A DNA stretch of 52,676 bases from Candidatus Endomicrobium macrotermitis (GTDB lineage Bacteria > Elusimicrobiota > Endomicrobiia > Endomicrobiales > Endomicrobiaceae): the NCBI GenBank assembly GCA_031271405.1, contig JAISVT010000062.1:1-52676 (forward strand), in the 5' to 3' direction. Made by a program: the position numbers and the translations under genes. Below, piece by piece: positions 41,866-50,463 of the stretch (positions are counted from its first letter, which is position 1; each line of letters begins with the position of its first letter). The notes beneath the pieces are model-generated. The model saw only the letters and a list, made by a program, of their open reading frames with translations. It had not been told where the DNA came from and ran no database searches.

Positions 41866-43524
41866 ATGTTAGTCGATAAATACGTTAAATCAAGTTATGA
41901 GTCTTATGAAGATTTTATTGAAAACTGCAAAATAAAAGTTCCGGACGGTTTCAATTTCGGTTTCGATATCGTTGACGCCATTGCCGGCGCCGAGCCGGAA
42001 AAAAAAGCCATGATATGGTGCAATGAAGAAGGCGATGAAAAAACTTTCACTTTTGCGGACATAAAAAAATACAGCAATAAAACTGCCAACTTTTTTAAAT
42101 CTTTGGGCATAAAAAAAGGCGATTTTGTAATGCTTATGCTCAAGAGGCGCTACGAATACTGGTTCTGTTCGGTGGCTCTTCACAAAATCGGCGCGGTTCT
42201 TATACCGGCGACGCATCTTTTGACCGTAAAAGACGTTAAATACAGAGTCGAAGCCGCAAACGTCAAAATGATAGTTTCCGCGGCCGACAAAAGAATAACC
42301 GATGTCGTTGACGAAGCCAGAAAAGAGCTTCCCGAACTTAAAAATACAGTTTCGGTAAACGGGCACGTTGACGGCTGGCTCGAATATTCGCAAGAAGTGG
42401 AAAAACACTCCGATGTTTTCGAAAGGCCGAAAGGCGGGGAAGCGTCAAAAAACAGCGATATTTTCCTTATGTACTTTACGTCCGGAACAACGGGCCTTCC
42501 GAAAATGGCATATCACGACTTCACTTACCCGCTCGGCCACATTCTTACCGCAAGGTTTTGGCAAAATCTTGACGATTCGAGCGTTCACATCTCGGTTGCA
42601 GATACGGGATGGGCAAAAGCTTCGTGGGGAAAGATATACGGCCAGTGGATAAGCGGCGCCTGCCTGTTTACTTACGATTACGAAAGATTTCACCCGAAAG
42701 ATTTGATTGAAAAAATAGCGAAATACGGAGTTACGTCTTTTTGCGCTCCGCCTACCGTGTACAGGCATATAATAAAGGAAGACATTTCGAAATACGATTT
42801 GTCAAAACTTAAATACGCCGAAACGGCCGGCGAACCTTTAAATCCCGAAGTTTTTTACCAGTTCAAAAAGATGACGGGGCTTGAAATCAAAGAAGGTTTC
42901 GGGCAGACCGAAACCGTCGTTTTTGCGGCAAACTTCCCGTGGCTTTCTGTAAAGCCGGGATCTATGGGAAAACCCGCGGCAGGATGGGACGTTGACGTTG
43001 TTGACGATGAAAACAATCTGTGCGAGGCCGGTCAGGAAGGGCATTTGGTCATAAGGACTGATAAAAGCAAGCCCGTCGGTTTGTTTTGCGGTTATTACGG
43101 AGACGAGGCGCTTACCAAAAGCGCGTGGAGTAACGGAATATACGATACCGGCGACATGGCATATAAAGACGAAGACGGATATCTCTGGTTTGTCGGGCGT
43201 TCGGATGACGTTATAAAAAGTTCCGGTTATAGAATAGGGCCTTTTGAAGTGGAAAGCGCTTTGATAGAGCATCCCAGCGTTTTGGAATGCGCCGTTACCG
43301 GAGTTCCCGATGAAGAAAGGGGAGCGATAGTAAAAGCCACGGTAATTCTTTCCAAAGGTTATGAGCCGAGCCCCGAGCTTATTTCCGAACTTCAAAATCA
43401 CGTCAAAAAGACTACCGCTCCGTACAAATATCCGAGAATAATAGAATTTGTAAAAGAACTCCCCAAAACCATAAGCGGAAAAATAAGAAGGGTAGAGATA
43501 AGGGAAACCGACAAAAACAAATAA
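41866..43524 (+). CDS. AMP-forming acyl-CoA synthetase (acetyl-CoA synthetase-like)
   Basis: The 552-residue ANL-superfamily enzyme activates a carboxylic acid with ATP and CoA through an acyl-adenylate. Motifs: [15 protein letters not shown] (P-loop, residue about 203), EGFGQTETV (A5, about 343), [14 protein letters not shown] (A7), [16 protein letters not shown] (A8 hinge), and [10 protein letters not shown] (A10) with the adenylation lysine. Length and motifs fit the short acetyl/medium-chain (butyrate-type) synthetases and not the 650-residue Acs, so the substrate is uncertain: acetate, propionate or a medium-chain acid. AGAGG precedes the ATG. It is followed by pta and preceded by an XRE-cupin regulator, making a carboxylate-activation operon. 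Confidence 0.92.
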   Translation: MLVDKYVKSSYESYEDFIENCKIKVPDGFNFGFDIVDAIAGAEPEKKAMIWCNEEGDEKTFTFADIKKYSNKTANFFKSLGIKKGDFVMLMLKRRYEYWFCSVALHKIGAVLIPATHLLTVKDVKYRVEAANVKMIVSAADKRITDVVDEARKELPELKNTVSVNGHVDGWLEYSQEVEKHSDVFERPKGGEASKNSDIFLMYFTSGTTGLPKMAYHDFTYPLGHILTARFWQNLDDSSVHISVADTGWAKASWGKIYGQWISGACLFTYDYERFHPKDLIEKIAKYGVTSFCAPPTVYRHIIKEDISKYDLSKLKYAETAGEPLNPEVFYQFKKMTGLEIKEGFGQTETVVFAANFPWLSVKPGSMGKPAAGWDVDVVDDENNLCEAGQEGHLVIRTDKSKPVGLFCGYYGDEALTKSAWSNGIYDTGDMAYKDEDGYLWFVGRSDDVIKSSGYRIGPFEVESALIEHPSVLECAVTGVPDEERGAIVKATVILSKGYEPSPELISELQNHVKKTTAPYKYPRIIEFVKELPKTISGKIRRVEIRETDKNK

Positions 43525-43530
43525 AAGACA

Positions 43531-43573
43531 GAGCAAAGAGCGGAGAGCGAAGATTGAAATTCTTCACTCTGCC
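43531..43573. repeat. Heptamer tandem tract between acs and pta
   Basis: GAGCAAA, GAGCGGA, GAGCGAA and GATTGAA follow each other without gaps at 43531-43558. The neighbouring TCTTCACTCTGC can pair imperfectly with the third and second units. It lies between the acs stop and the pta start. Confidence 0.5.
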
Positions 43574-43592
43574 GTTAAAAAAGGGGATGTCT

Positions 43593-44597
43593 ATGGACAT
43601 AAGAAGCCACATTGTAGAGCTTGCAAAAAAGGTCAAGGGAAAAGTAATACTTCCCGAAACCGGCGATGCAAGAGTGCTGACTGCCGCGCAGATGCTTATA
43701 AAAGACGGCATATGTTCCGTAGTATTGCCTTCGGACGATATTGACGCGGTAAAAAAAACGGCCTCTAAAAACGGAATAAACATTGACGGAGCCGAACTTA
43801 TAACGATAGACAGGGCGCTTCTTGACGATAAAAAAATCGAAGCGTTTGTCGCCGCGCGCGCCAAAAAAGGGATGAGCCCGGAAGACGCGATGAACCTTTT
43901 AAAAAACCCGCTTTATTTTGCGATGATGTATTTGAAAAGCGGAAAATGCGACGCGTGCGTTTGCGGAGCCGTCGCCGATACGGCGGACGTTTTAAGGTCA
44001 AGCATACATGTCGTGGGAACATCCGAGGGAATAAAGCTGGTGTCTTCGTATTTTCTTATGATTCCTCCGGAAAATCATAAAATAGTAAAAGAGCCGGTGC
44101 TTTTTGCGGATTGCGGAGTCAATCCGTCTCCCGACGCTTCAGGCTTAAAAGATATCGCCGTCGCCGCTATAGGCAATTTCCAAAAACTTTTTCCCGGAAG
44201 GGAAGCAAACGCCGCGTTTTTGTCTTTTTCTACAAAAGGAAGCGCGAAGAACGAAGTTTTGGATAAAATAATAGAAAGCACCGAACTTTCAAAAAAACAT
44301 TTTGAAGGCAAACCCGGCATTAATATAGACGGAGAATTTCAGTTTGACGCCGCGGTGATGCCGGAAGTCGGAAAGAAAAAGGCGCCCGGTTCAAAAGTAG
44401 CCGGAAACGCGAACGTTTTTATATTTCCGGATTTGAACGCCGGAAATATCGGATATAAAATGGCGGAAAGATACGGCGGTTTTCAGGCGGTAGGGCCGCT
44501 TCTTCAGGGTCTGTCTCTTCCCGTAAGCGATTTAAGCCGCGGATGCACCGCAGACGACATATACCTGGCAAGCGCGATAATGCTGCTGCAAAAATAA
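43593..44597 (+). CDS. pta: Phosphate acetyltransferase
   Basis: This 334-residue protein has the length of the single-domain Pta. It interconverts acetyl-CoA plus phosphate with acetyl-phosphate plus CoA. Features: GKVILPETGDARVLTAAQM at the N-terminus, DACVCGAVADTADVLRSS, FADCGVNPSPDA, a SFSTKGSAKN loop (phosphate/CoA), GEFQFDAAV, and the C-terminal SDLSRGCTADDIY with conserved Arg and Asp. Start: AAGGGG (43581-43586) is six bases from the ATG at 43593 but directly abuts an ATG at 43587, so the former is preferred. No acetate kinase gene is visible in the window. Being next to acs, it can link acyl-CoA formation to acetyl-phosphate. Confidence 0.94.
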   Translation: MDIRSHIVELAKKVKGKVILPETGDARVLTAAQMLIKDGICSVVLPSDDIDAVKKTASKNGINIDGAELITIDRALLDDKKIEAFVAARAKKGMSPEDAMNLLKNPLYFAMMYLKSGKCDACVCGAVADTADVLRSSIHVVGTSEGIKLVSSYFLMIPPENHKIVKEPVLFADCGVNPSPDASGLKDIAVAAIGNFQKLFPGREANAAFLSFSTKGSAKNEVLDKIIESTELSKKHFEGKPGINIDGEFQFDAAVMPEVGKKKAPGSKVAGNANVFIFPDLNAGNIGYKMAERYGGFQAVGPLLQGLSLPVSDLSRGCTADDIYLASAIMLLQK

Positions 44598-44601
44598 AAG
44601 G

Positions 44602-44681
44602 CAGAAGTCCGGCAGTTCAGCGGTTCGGTAAAAGATTCGGCTGTTGCCGGACTTGCGAACTTTCGAGCTGCCTGTCTTCTG
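44602..44681. repeat. Divergent octamer tracts in a large hairpin after pta
   Basis: On the top strand CAGAAGTC, CGGCAGTT, CAGCGGTT and CGGTAAAA stand in tandem (44602-44633). Then the reverse orientation follows: TGTTGCCG, GACTTGCG, AACTTTCG, AGCTGCCT, GTCTTCTG (44642-44681). A perfect 10-bp inverted repeat pairs AAGTCCGGCA (44605-44614) with TGCCGGACTT (44645-44654). The right half closely matches the ilvB-ilvN tract (29380-29427). Confidence 0.55.
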
Positions 44682-44689
44682 AAGTTAAA

Positions 44690-45481
44690 ATGGAAATAAT
44701 AGATTCTCACACTCATGTTTATCCGGATAAGATTGCCGAAAAAGCGAAAGAGCACCTTCAAAAGGCTTTCAGCAGGGAGATGGTGGATTTGCCGGTAGTA
44801 AGCAATCTTTTCAAGCATATGGACGAAGCCGGCATTTCAAAAAGCGTAGTAGCTTCGGTCGCTTCGCGTCCCGAGCAGGTAGTTCCCATAAATAACTGGC
44901 TTTTTTCTTTAAAAGACGAAAGAATAATTCCGTTTGCGTCCATGCATCCGTACTTCGGCGGATATAAAGAAGAACTGAAAAGAATCAAAGACAACGCTTC
45001 CGGAGTAAAAATCCAGTCGGAATTTCAGATGTTTTTTATAGACGATGAAAAGGCGTTCCCTATGTATGAGGAACTGGAAAAATTTCAAATCCCTGTTCTT
45101 TTTCACTGCGGCATCGAACTGAGTTCTCCGGGCGAAGTGCGTTCGTCGCCGGCAAGAATGCAAAAAGTAATGGAAAAATTCCCCGGGCTTAAAATTATCG
45201 GCGCGCATATGGGCGGGTTTTTAATGTGGGAGGAATCGCTGGAAAAACTCGCGGGAAAAAACATATATTTCGACACGTCCGACAGCATGGAAGAAATGAA
45301 AAAAGAGACGCGCGCGCGGTTTTTTGAAAAGCACGGTTTTGACAAAATATTTTACGCTTCCGATTTTCCTTTAAAATATCCGTCCAAAGAAGCCGGCATT
45401 ATCAAATCTTTAGACATTTCCGAAGAAAACAGGCAAAAAATCCTATCCTTAAACGTTAAAAAATTTCTTCAAATCGTTTAA
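44690..45481 (+). CDS. Metal-dependent hydrolase of the amidohydrolase-2 family
   Basis: The 263-residue TIM-barrel protein begins MEIIDSHTHVYP. The H-x-H pair (residues 7 and 9), His in VLFHCG, His in IIGAHMGG and Asp in FYASDFP are the typical metal ligands and catalytic acid of this family. Members include decarboxylases and hydrolases of aromatic or lactone substrates; the substrate here cannot be told. The start at 44690 begins the conserved strand. A longer frame extending 49 codons upstream would run through the repeat tract and the end of pta. The ribosome binding site is weak. Confidence 0.88.
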   Translation: MEIIDSHTHVYPDKIAEKAKEHLQKAFSREMVDLPVVSNLFKHMDEAGISKSVVASVASRPEQVVPINNWLFSLKDERIIPFASMHPYFGGYKEELKRIKDNASGVKIQSEFQMFFIDDEKAFPMYEELEKFQIPVLFHCGIELSSPGEVRSSPARMQKVMEKFPGLKIIGAHMGGFLMWEESLEKLAGKNIYFDTSDSMEEMKKETRARFFEKHGFDKIFYASDFPLKYPSKEAGIIKSLDISEENRQKILSLNVKKFLQIV

Positions 45482-45497
45482 AATTGACGCCTAAATA

Positions 45498-45506
45498 TGG
45501 TAGAAT
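45498..45506 (+). promoter_or_regulatory. Extended -10 box close to the ABC ATPase start
   Basis: TGGTAGAAT (45498-45506) is a good extended -10. Only ten bases separate it from the ATG at 45517, so the transcript would be nearly leaderless. TTGACG at 45484 is too close (11 bases) to act as its -35. Confidence 0.45.
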
Positions 45507-45516
45507 CTCCGTTATT

Positions 45517-46308
45517 ATGGAAAAACCCGGAAATTCTTTTATAGAATTGAAAAACGTGTCGGTTTTGCGCGGCGGCATAAAAATACTCGACAATATAAAT
45601 TTGAATATAAATCCGAATGAAAACGTCGCGGTCATAGGTCCCAACGGTTCAGGGAAATCGACTTTCATAAAGCTTATAACCGGCGCGCTTCATCCGTCTT
45701 ATACGGGAGACGATACCGTTTGCAGGCTTTTCGGAAATTCCAAATGGAATATTTCCGAACTCAGAGGCAGGCTCGGGATAGTAACAAACGAATTACAGTA
45801 TGATTTTCATAGCGATATTACGGGGTTTGAAACCGTATTGTCCGGTTTTTTTTCAAGCGTAGGGATTTCAATCAACCATACCGTGACGGATGAAATGAAA
45901 GAAAAAGCCGTCCGGATGACCGATTTTATGGAAATTTCCGCTTTGAACGGCAGAAAAATAGAGACAATGTCTTCGGGAGAGGCAAGGCGTTTTCTTATAG
46001 CGAGGGCTCTGGTAAACGAGCCGGAAGTTTTGATTTTGGACGAGCCGTCAAACAGCCTTGACATTTCTTCGGCCGCCAAACTTCATAAAACGATGAGAAA
46101 AATATCGTCTTCGGGAACAAAAATCATTCTTGTAACGCATTTGGCAAGCGATATTATACCCGAAATCGGCAGGTTTATATTTTTTAAAAACGGAAAGATT
46201 TTTGCCGACGGAAATAGAAAAGACGTATTTACGGGCCCCGTCCTTTCTTCCCTTTTCGATATGGATGCCGAACTTTCGGAAAAAGACGGCATTTGCAGGC
46301 TTGCATAG
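45517..46308 (+). CDS. Orphan ABC-transporter ATP-binding protein
   Basis: The 263-residue ABC ATPase has Walker A GPNGSGKST (residue about 48), a Q-loop in IVTNELQYD, signature MSSGEARR (a variant of LSGGQ), Walker B VLILDEPSNSLD and the switch His in LVTHLA. All are intact. The layout resembles ModF-like or single-domain import ATPases. No permease or binding protein gene is adjacent, so partner and substrate are unknown; a cytosolic or translation-linked role is possible but less likely for this length. Start at 45517, with no Shine-Dalgarno. A gap of 57 bases separates it from mprF. Confidence 0.9.
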   Translation: MEKPGNSFIELKNVSVLRGGIKILDNINLNINPNENVAVIGPNGSGKSTFIKLITGALHPSYTGDDTVCRLFGNSKWNISELRGRLGIVTNELQYDFHSDITGFETVLSGFFSSVGISINHTVTDEMKEKAVRMTDFMEISALNGRKIETMSSGEARRFLIARALVNEPEVLILDEPSNSLDISSAAKLHKTMRKISSSGTKIILVTHLASDIIPEIGRFIFFKNGKIFADGNRKDVFTGPVLSSLFDMDAELSEKDGICRLA

Positions 46309-46365
46309 AAGGTAAGAGATGATAAGCGGCGGCTTTGTTTCTGCTTATCTTCTTGAGGTAATAGT

Positions 46366-48936
46366 ATGAAAAAGTGGCTGAAAATTATTCTTGTGCCTTT
46401 GGGCTTTTTGGTTTTTGCCGGCGCGCTTATGCTTTTGCACAATCAGATAAAGGATTTGCGCTATGCCGACATAATGGATGCTTTGCGCGCTATTCCGTCG
46501 CTGAATATCGCGGCGGCTTTATTTCTGGCTCTTTTATATTATCTGCTTTTGGGCGGTTATGACATAGTCGCTTTTAAATATATCGACGCAAAAGTTCCGC
46601 TTAAAGCCAAGGATATACTTTTTACGTGCTTCGTCAGCAATGTTTTGGGTATCAATACCGGTTATTCCATGCTTTTCGGCGGTTCGGTGCGCTACAGGCT
46701 TTACTCTCTCCATAACGTTTCCATGGTGGACGTTACCAAAGTTTTATTTTTTTCCTCGGCCACCATATGGCTCGGCCTTTTGGTTGTCGGCGGTTTTGTT
46801 TTTACGGTTTCTCCCGTATCTCTTTCGGGAGCGGCTAAGTTCGATATTTCGACGGTGTGGATAGGGATCGCGTTTATAGCGGTTCTTTGCGCGTACGTCC
46901 TTTTGAGCGTGTTTAATTCGAAACCCGTAAAAATACTTAAATGGAAAATCAATTTTCCGGGTATAAAAATAGTTTCGGCTCAGATAAGTTTGGCGACTGC
47001 GGACTGGATTATAGCTTCCGTTATTCTTTACGTTTTGATGCCGGCGGGAGAAATACCGTATTTTATGCTTTTGAAAGTTTTTCTTGTCGCGCAGCTTTTG
47101 GGGATAATAAGCCAGGTTCCCGGAGGAATGGGCGTTTTTGAGGCTTCGATAGCCCTTCTGCTTCCGATGTCCGTGGACAATCCGGGCGTAATGGGCGGGC
47201 TGCTTGCTTACAGGGCAATATTTTATTTTTTTCCTCTGGCGATAGCGCTTTCTATGTTCGGTTTTTACGAGGCGTCGAGATTTGTGAGCAAACTTGACGA
47301 AAAGATGAAAATATTCGGCGGAACCGTATCTTCGGCTATGGTTCAGATTTTGACGGTTTCGACTTTTCTTGCCGGAATGATCGCGCTTTTTTCCGCTTCT
47401 ACCCCTATAAACATCAACCAGCTGAAAGCGCTTATAGAGTTAATACCCGTATGGTTTGCGGATTTGTCTTATTTCCTTTTAAGCGCGTCCGCCGCGGTGC
47501 TGCTGTTTCTTACGAGGCCGCTGCAGCTCAGAATAAAAAACGCCCGCAAATGGACATGCCTGGTTTTGGGATTTGTAATAATACTTGTGCTTATAACGGG
47601 CGTTCCGGTTTTGGTGCTTGCCGGATTTTTAATTCTTTTCACGGCTCTTCTTCTTTCAAAAAAATATTTTTACAGGGACATTTCCGTTCTTAACACGCGT
47701 TTCAACCCGTGGTGGTTTTCCGCCGTGGGCGGTGTTTTCATTTTGTCGATATGGATAGGATTTTTCGTCAACAGAGAGGATTTTTTCCTGTGGATGCACC
47801 TGGGCGTTTTCGTCGAACGCCTTTTAAGCTACAGCGACGCGGCGAGATTTTTAAGGGCGTCAACGGGAATGTTTGTGATATTTATAGTCGTAGCCGCGGA
47901 ACAGATATTCAGAAATTTCTTCAAAAAACCTTTGACTTTTGGCGCAAGCGACATTAAAAAGATAACCGATTCTTCGGATTATACGTATTCTTTCGCGGCT
48001 TTGGCAGGCGATAAAAAATTCATGGTAAACGACGAAAAAAATTCTTTTATCATGTACGCGCCCTCGGGAAACAACTGGATAGCCCTGGGCGATCCGGTAG
48101 GCGACAAAAAACAGGCCAGCGAGGTTTTGTGGAAGTTCAAGGAAGTTGCGGAAGACCGGTCCGCGCGCCCTGTTTTTATCGGCGTAGACGCAAGATTTAA
48201 ACACGTTTATTACGATATAGGGCTTGATATGTTCAGAATAGGGCAGAAAGCGAAAGTTCTGCTTAAATCTTTCAATAAAGACGGCTGCGCGTACGGCAGC
48301 TTCAAAGAAATAATAGAAAACGTAGAAAGCAAAGGTTTTAAATACGAATCCGTCAAATCGGCAGATTTTGAAAAGTACCGCGCGGTTTTTGCGGAAATAA
48401 ACGGGAAATGGGAAAAAGAATGCGGATATGTGCAAAGGAATTTCATACCGGGAAAATATGACGAGTCTTATATGAAAGACATGGATTTCGGAATACTTAA
48501 AAAAGACGGCGAAGTGCGCGCTTTCTCGGTTTTTGCCGCCGCAAAAAGCAAGTATGAAATTTCCAGCGAAGTAATAAGGTCTGCGGGCTGCGGCGAAGAC
48601 GTTTTTATTTATGTGGTGTTCAATAACGTTCTTTGGGCAAAAGAGAACGGTTATAAATGGTTTGACCTCGGCTTTTCTTACGTCGAATCGGAAGACACAA
48701 ACAGCGCTGTCGTGAAACAGTTTGCCAAAATGTTTATGTTTGCCGAACATTTCGATTATGACATAAAGGCTTTGAAGGATTTTAAGGGCAAGTTTTCGCC
48801 CGTCTGGCGGGACAAATATATCGCCATTCGGCCCGATAAACACATAATAACGTTTTTGAAAAATTTCTCTTCTCTGATTTCTCCGAAAAAGGAAACGCGG
48901 ATAAGGCGTTTTTTCAGAAGGTTTATTAAAAAATGA
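46366..48936 (+). CDS. mprF: Phosphatidylglycerol lysyltransferase-type MprF, flippase plus synthase
   Basis: The 856-residue protein is full length. The N-terminal half carries about 12-14 membrane helices of the flippase domain. The cytoplasmic C-terminal synthase domain (DUF2156, about residues 535-840) contains IALGDPVGD, RNFIPGKYDE, YKWFDLGFSYV and FKGKFSPVWRDKYIAIRPD, matching the aminoacyl-tRNA transferring GNAT-like fold. MprF transfers lysine (or alanine) from tRNA to phosphatidylglycerol and flips the product outward. This reduces negative surface charge and gives resistance to cationic peptides. Amino-acid specificity cannot be read here. Its last codons overlap the tilS start (ATGA). 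Together with cls on this window, it points to phosphatidylglycerol metabolism. Confidence 0.93.
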   Translation: MKKWLKIILVPLGFLVFAGALMLLHNQIKDLRYADIMDALRAIPSLNIAAALFLALLYYLLLGGYDIVAFKYIDAKVPLKAKDILFTCFVSNVLGINTGYSMLFGGSVRYRLYSLHNVSMVDVTKVLFFSSATIWLGLLVVGGFVFTVSPVSLSGAAKFDISTVWIGIAFIAVLCAYVLLSVFNSKPVKILKWKINFPGIKIVSAQISLATADWIIASVILYVLMPAGEIPYFMLLKVFLVAQLLGIISQVPGGMGVFEASIALLLPMSVDNPGVMGGLLAYRAIFYFFPLAIALSMFGFYEASRFVSKLDEKMKIFGGTVSSAMVQILTVSTFLAGMIALFSASTPININQLKALIELIPVWFADLSYFLLSASAAVLLFLTRPLQLRIKNARKWTCLVLGFVIILVLITGVPVLVLAGFLILFTALLLSKKYFYRDISVLNTRFNPWWFSAVGGVFILSIWIGFFVNREDFFLWMHLGVFVERLLSYSDAARFLRASTGMFVIFIVVAAEQIFRNFFKKPLTFGASDIKKITDSSDYTYSFAALAGDKKFMVNDEKNSFIMYAPSGNNWIALGDPVGDKKQASEVLWKFKEVAEDRSARPVFIGVDARFKHVYYDIGLDMFRIGQKAKVLLKSFNKDGCAYGSFKEIIENVESKGFKYESVKSADFEKYRAVFAEINGKWEKECGYVQRNFIPGKYDESYMKDMDFGILKKDGEVRAFSVFAAAKSKYEISSEVIRSAGCGEDVFIYVVFNNVLWAKENGYKWFDLGFSYVESEDTNSAVVKQFAKMFMFAEHFDYDIKALKDFKGKFSPVWRDKYIAIRPDKHIITFLKNFSSLISPKKETRIRRFFRRFIKK

Positions 48937-49925
48937 AAGCATGGGAAATTTTTTATAAAGAAATCTGTTCCGGCGCGCTCGTTAAAAGCGGGGACAGAGT
49001 TCTGCTTGCCGTTTCGGGCGGCCCGGATTCCGTGTGCATGCTTCATATGTTTTGGCGGATATCGAAAAAGATAAACGCGGAAATCATAGTCGCAAATTTT
49101 GACCACGGCTTGAGAAAGGAATCGAAAAAAGAAAGCGAAATCGCGGGGCGTTTGTCGGAAAGCCTCGGGGTAAAATTCATAACCGAAAAGCTCGGCGTAA
49201 AAAAATACGCCGAAGAAAATAACGTTTCGACCGAAACCGCAGGAAGGGATTTAAGATATTCAAGCCTTTTAAAAATCGCAAAAGAAAACAAGTGTAATAA
49301 AATCGCAACGGCTCACAACGCCAATGACAATGCCGAAACCGTTCTGATGTGGCTTTTAAGGGGAAGCGGAAATTTCGCGGGCATACCTTCCGTTAGAAAA
49401 TCCGAAAAAAATATCGAAATAATACGGCCGCTTCTTGCGGTAAAAAGAAAAGACATAGAACTGTATATAAAGAGGCAAAAACTTCCGTTTTGCATAGATA
49501 AGTCTAATTTTTCGGATGAATACACAAGAAACAAAATAAGGCGTTTGCTGATACCCGCCCTTGAAAAAATCAATCCGGCGGCTGTCGAACATATCTTTTC
49601 GCTCAGCAGAATACAGGCAAGGGAAAACGCTTTTTTGCAGGAAATTTCAAAGCGTTTTTCGAAAAAATGCGCCAAAATCTCAAAAAACAGGATTTTGCTT
49701 GATTTAGCAATGTTTTTACGGTATAATGAAGCGGTCCGTTACAGGGTTTTAAAGCTTATTTTGCCGGATAAAAACTATAATTTGCAGATAAATCTGATAA
49801 TGGACAAAATCCTTGCTTTTGATAAATCCGTTTACAGGCTTTCTTCGGACTGGGTTTTTAAGATAAACAAAAGCAAAGCTATTTTCGAGAAGACTAAAAG
49901 CCGGGCAAATGAAAAAAGAAAATAA
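48933..49925 (+). CDS. tilS: tRNA(Ile)-lysidine synthase
   Basis: The 330-residue N-type ATP pyrophosphatase modifies C34 of tRNA-Ile(CAU) to lysidine so that it reads AUA; this organism uses AUA codons heavily. The PP-loop is VLLAVSGGPDSVCMLH (about residues 23-38). ANFDHGLR and ATAHNANDNAETVLMWLLRGSG (about 125-145) are the other family signatures, followed by IRPLL and NKIRRLLIP. The length fits forms with a short C-terminal domain. The start overlaps the mprF stop by four bases. Downstream, hpt overlaps its end, giving the conserved tilS-hpt-ftsH order. Confidence 0.95.
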   Translation: MKAWEIFYKEICSGALVKSGDRVLLAVSGGPDSVCMLHMFWRISKKINAEIIVANFDHGLRKESKKESEIAGRLSESLGVKFITEKLGVKKYAEENNVSTETAGRDLRYSSLLKIAKENKCNKIATAHNANDNAETVLMWLLRGSGNFAGIPSVRKSEKNIEIIRPLLAVKRKDIELYIKRQKLPFCIDKSNFSDEYTRNKIRRLLIPALEKINPAAVEHIFSLSRIQARENAFLQEISKRFSKKCAKISKNRILLDLAMFLRYNEAVRYRVLKLILPDKNYNLQINLIMDKILAFDKSVYRLSSDWVFKINKSKAIFEKTKSRANEKRK

Positions 49926-50463
49926 ACGCATCATAGAAGTTCTTTTTTCCGAAGACGCAATAGATAAAAGAGTATCCGAAACCGCAAGGCTTATCTCCCG
50001 CGAATACAAGAATAAAAAACCTCTTATCATAGGCGTGTTAAAGGGAAGTTTTATTTTTTGCGCGGATCTGGTGAGAAGGCTTAAGTTCGACTGCCAGGTG
50101 GATTTTATAACGTTAACTTCTTATTCCGGAACTTCGTCGGGCGGAAAAGTCAAGCTTATATCGAACCTTAAAGAAAAAATAGAAAACAGGGACATAATAA
50201 TAGTAGAAGACATAGTGGATACCGGAATAACACTGGATTTTTTGCTTAAGCAGCTGCGTTTGCAAAATCCCAAAAGCGTTAAAACCTGCGTTTTGCTCGA
50301 TAAAAAACCGGCCAGAATAAAAGAGGTTCCCGTCGAATATTCTTGTTTCGAAGTCGGGAGAGAATTTGTAGTGGGATACGGTTTGGACTATAAAGGTTTT
50401 TACAGAAATCTTTCATATATCGGAATATTGAAGAGCGTTAAAGAGAAAAAGAGAGGAAATTAA
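49909..50463 (+). CDS. hpt: Hypoxanthine phosphoribosyltransferase
   Basis: The 184-residue purine-salvage enzyme makes IMP or GMP from hypoxanthine or guanine plus PRPP. GVLKGSFIFCADLVRRL is the substrate loop (about residue 38), SGGKVKL the flexible loop, and IIIVEDIVDTGITLDFL the PRPP-binding motif (about residue 97-115) with two acids. LDKKPARI and VGYGLDYKGFYRNL bind the purine. Length is typical. The start overlaps the tilS stop by 17 bases and the gene ends at the ftsH start (TAATG), so the three are translationally coupled. Confidence 0.96.
   Translation: MKKENKRIIEVLFSEDAIDKRVSETARLISREYKNKKPLIIGVLKGSFIFCADLVRRLKFDCQVDFITLTSYSGTSSGGKVKLISNLKEKIENRDIIIVEDIVDTGITLDFLLKQLRLQNPKSVKTCVLLDKKPARIKEVPVEYSCFEVGREFVVGYGLDYKGFYRNLSYIGILKSVKEKKRGN

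Noticed and set aside
44543-44689. N-terminal extension of the amidohydrolase
   Set aside because: It would run through the end of pta and the repeat tract. The conserved family start lies at 44690.
47860-48942. A 360-codon open frame antisense to the end of mprF
   Set aside because: It is the shadow of the mprF synthase domain, whose motifs are clear on the plus strand.
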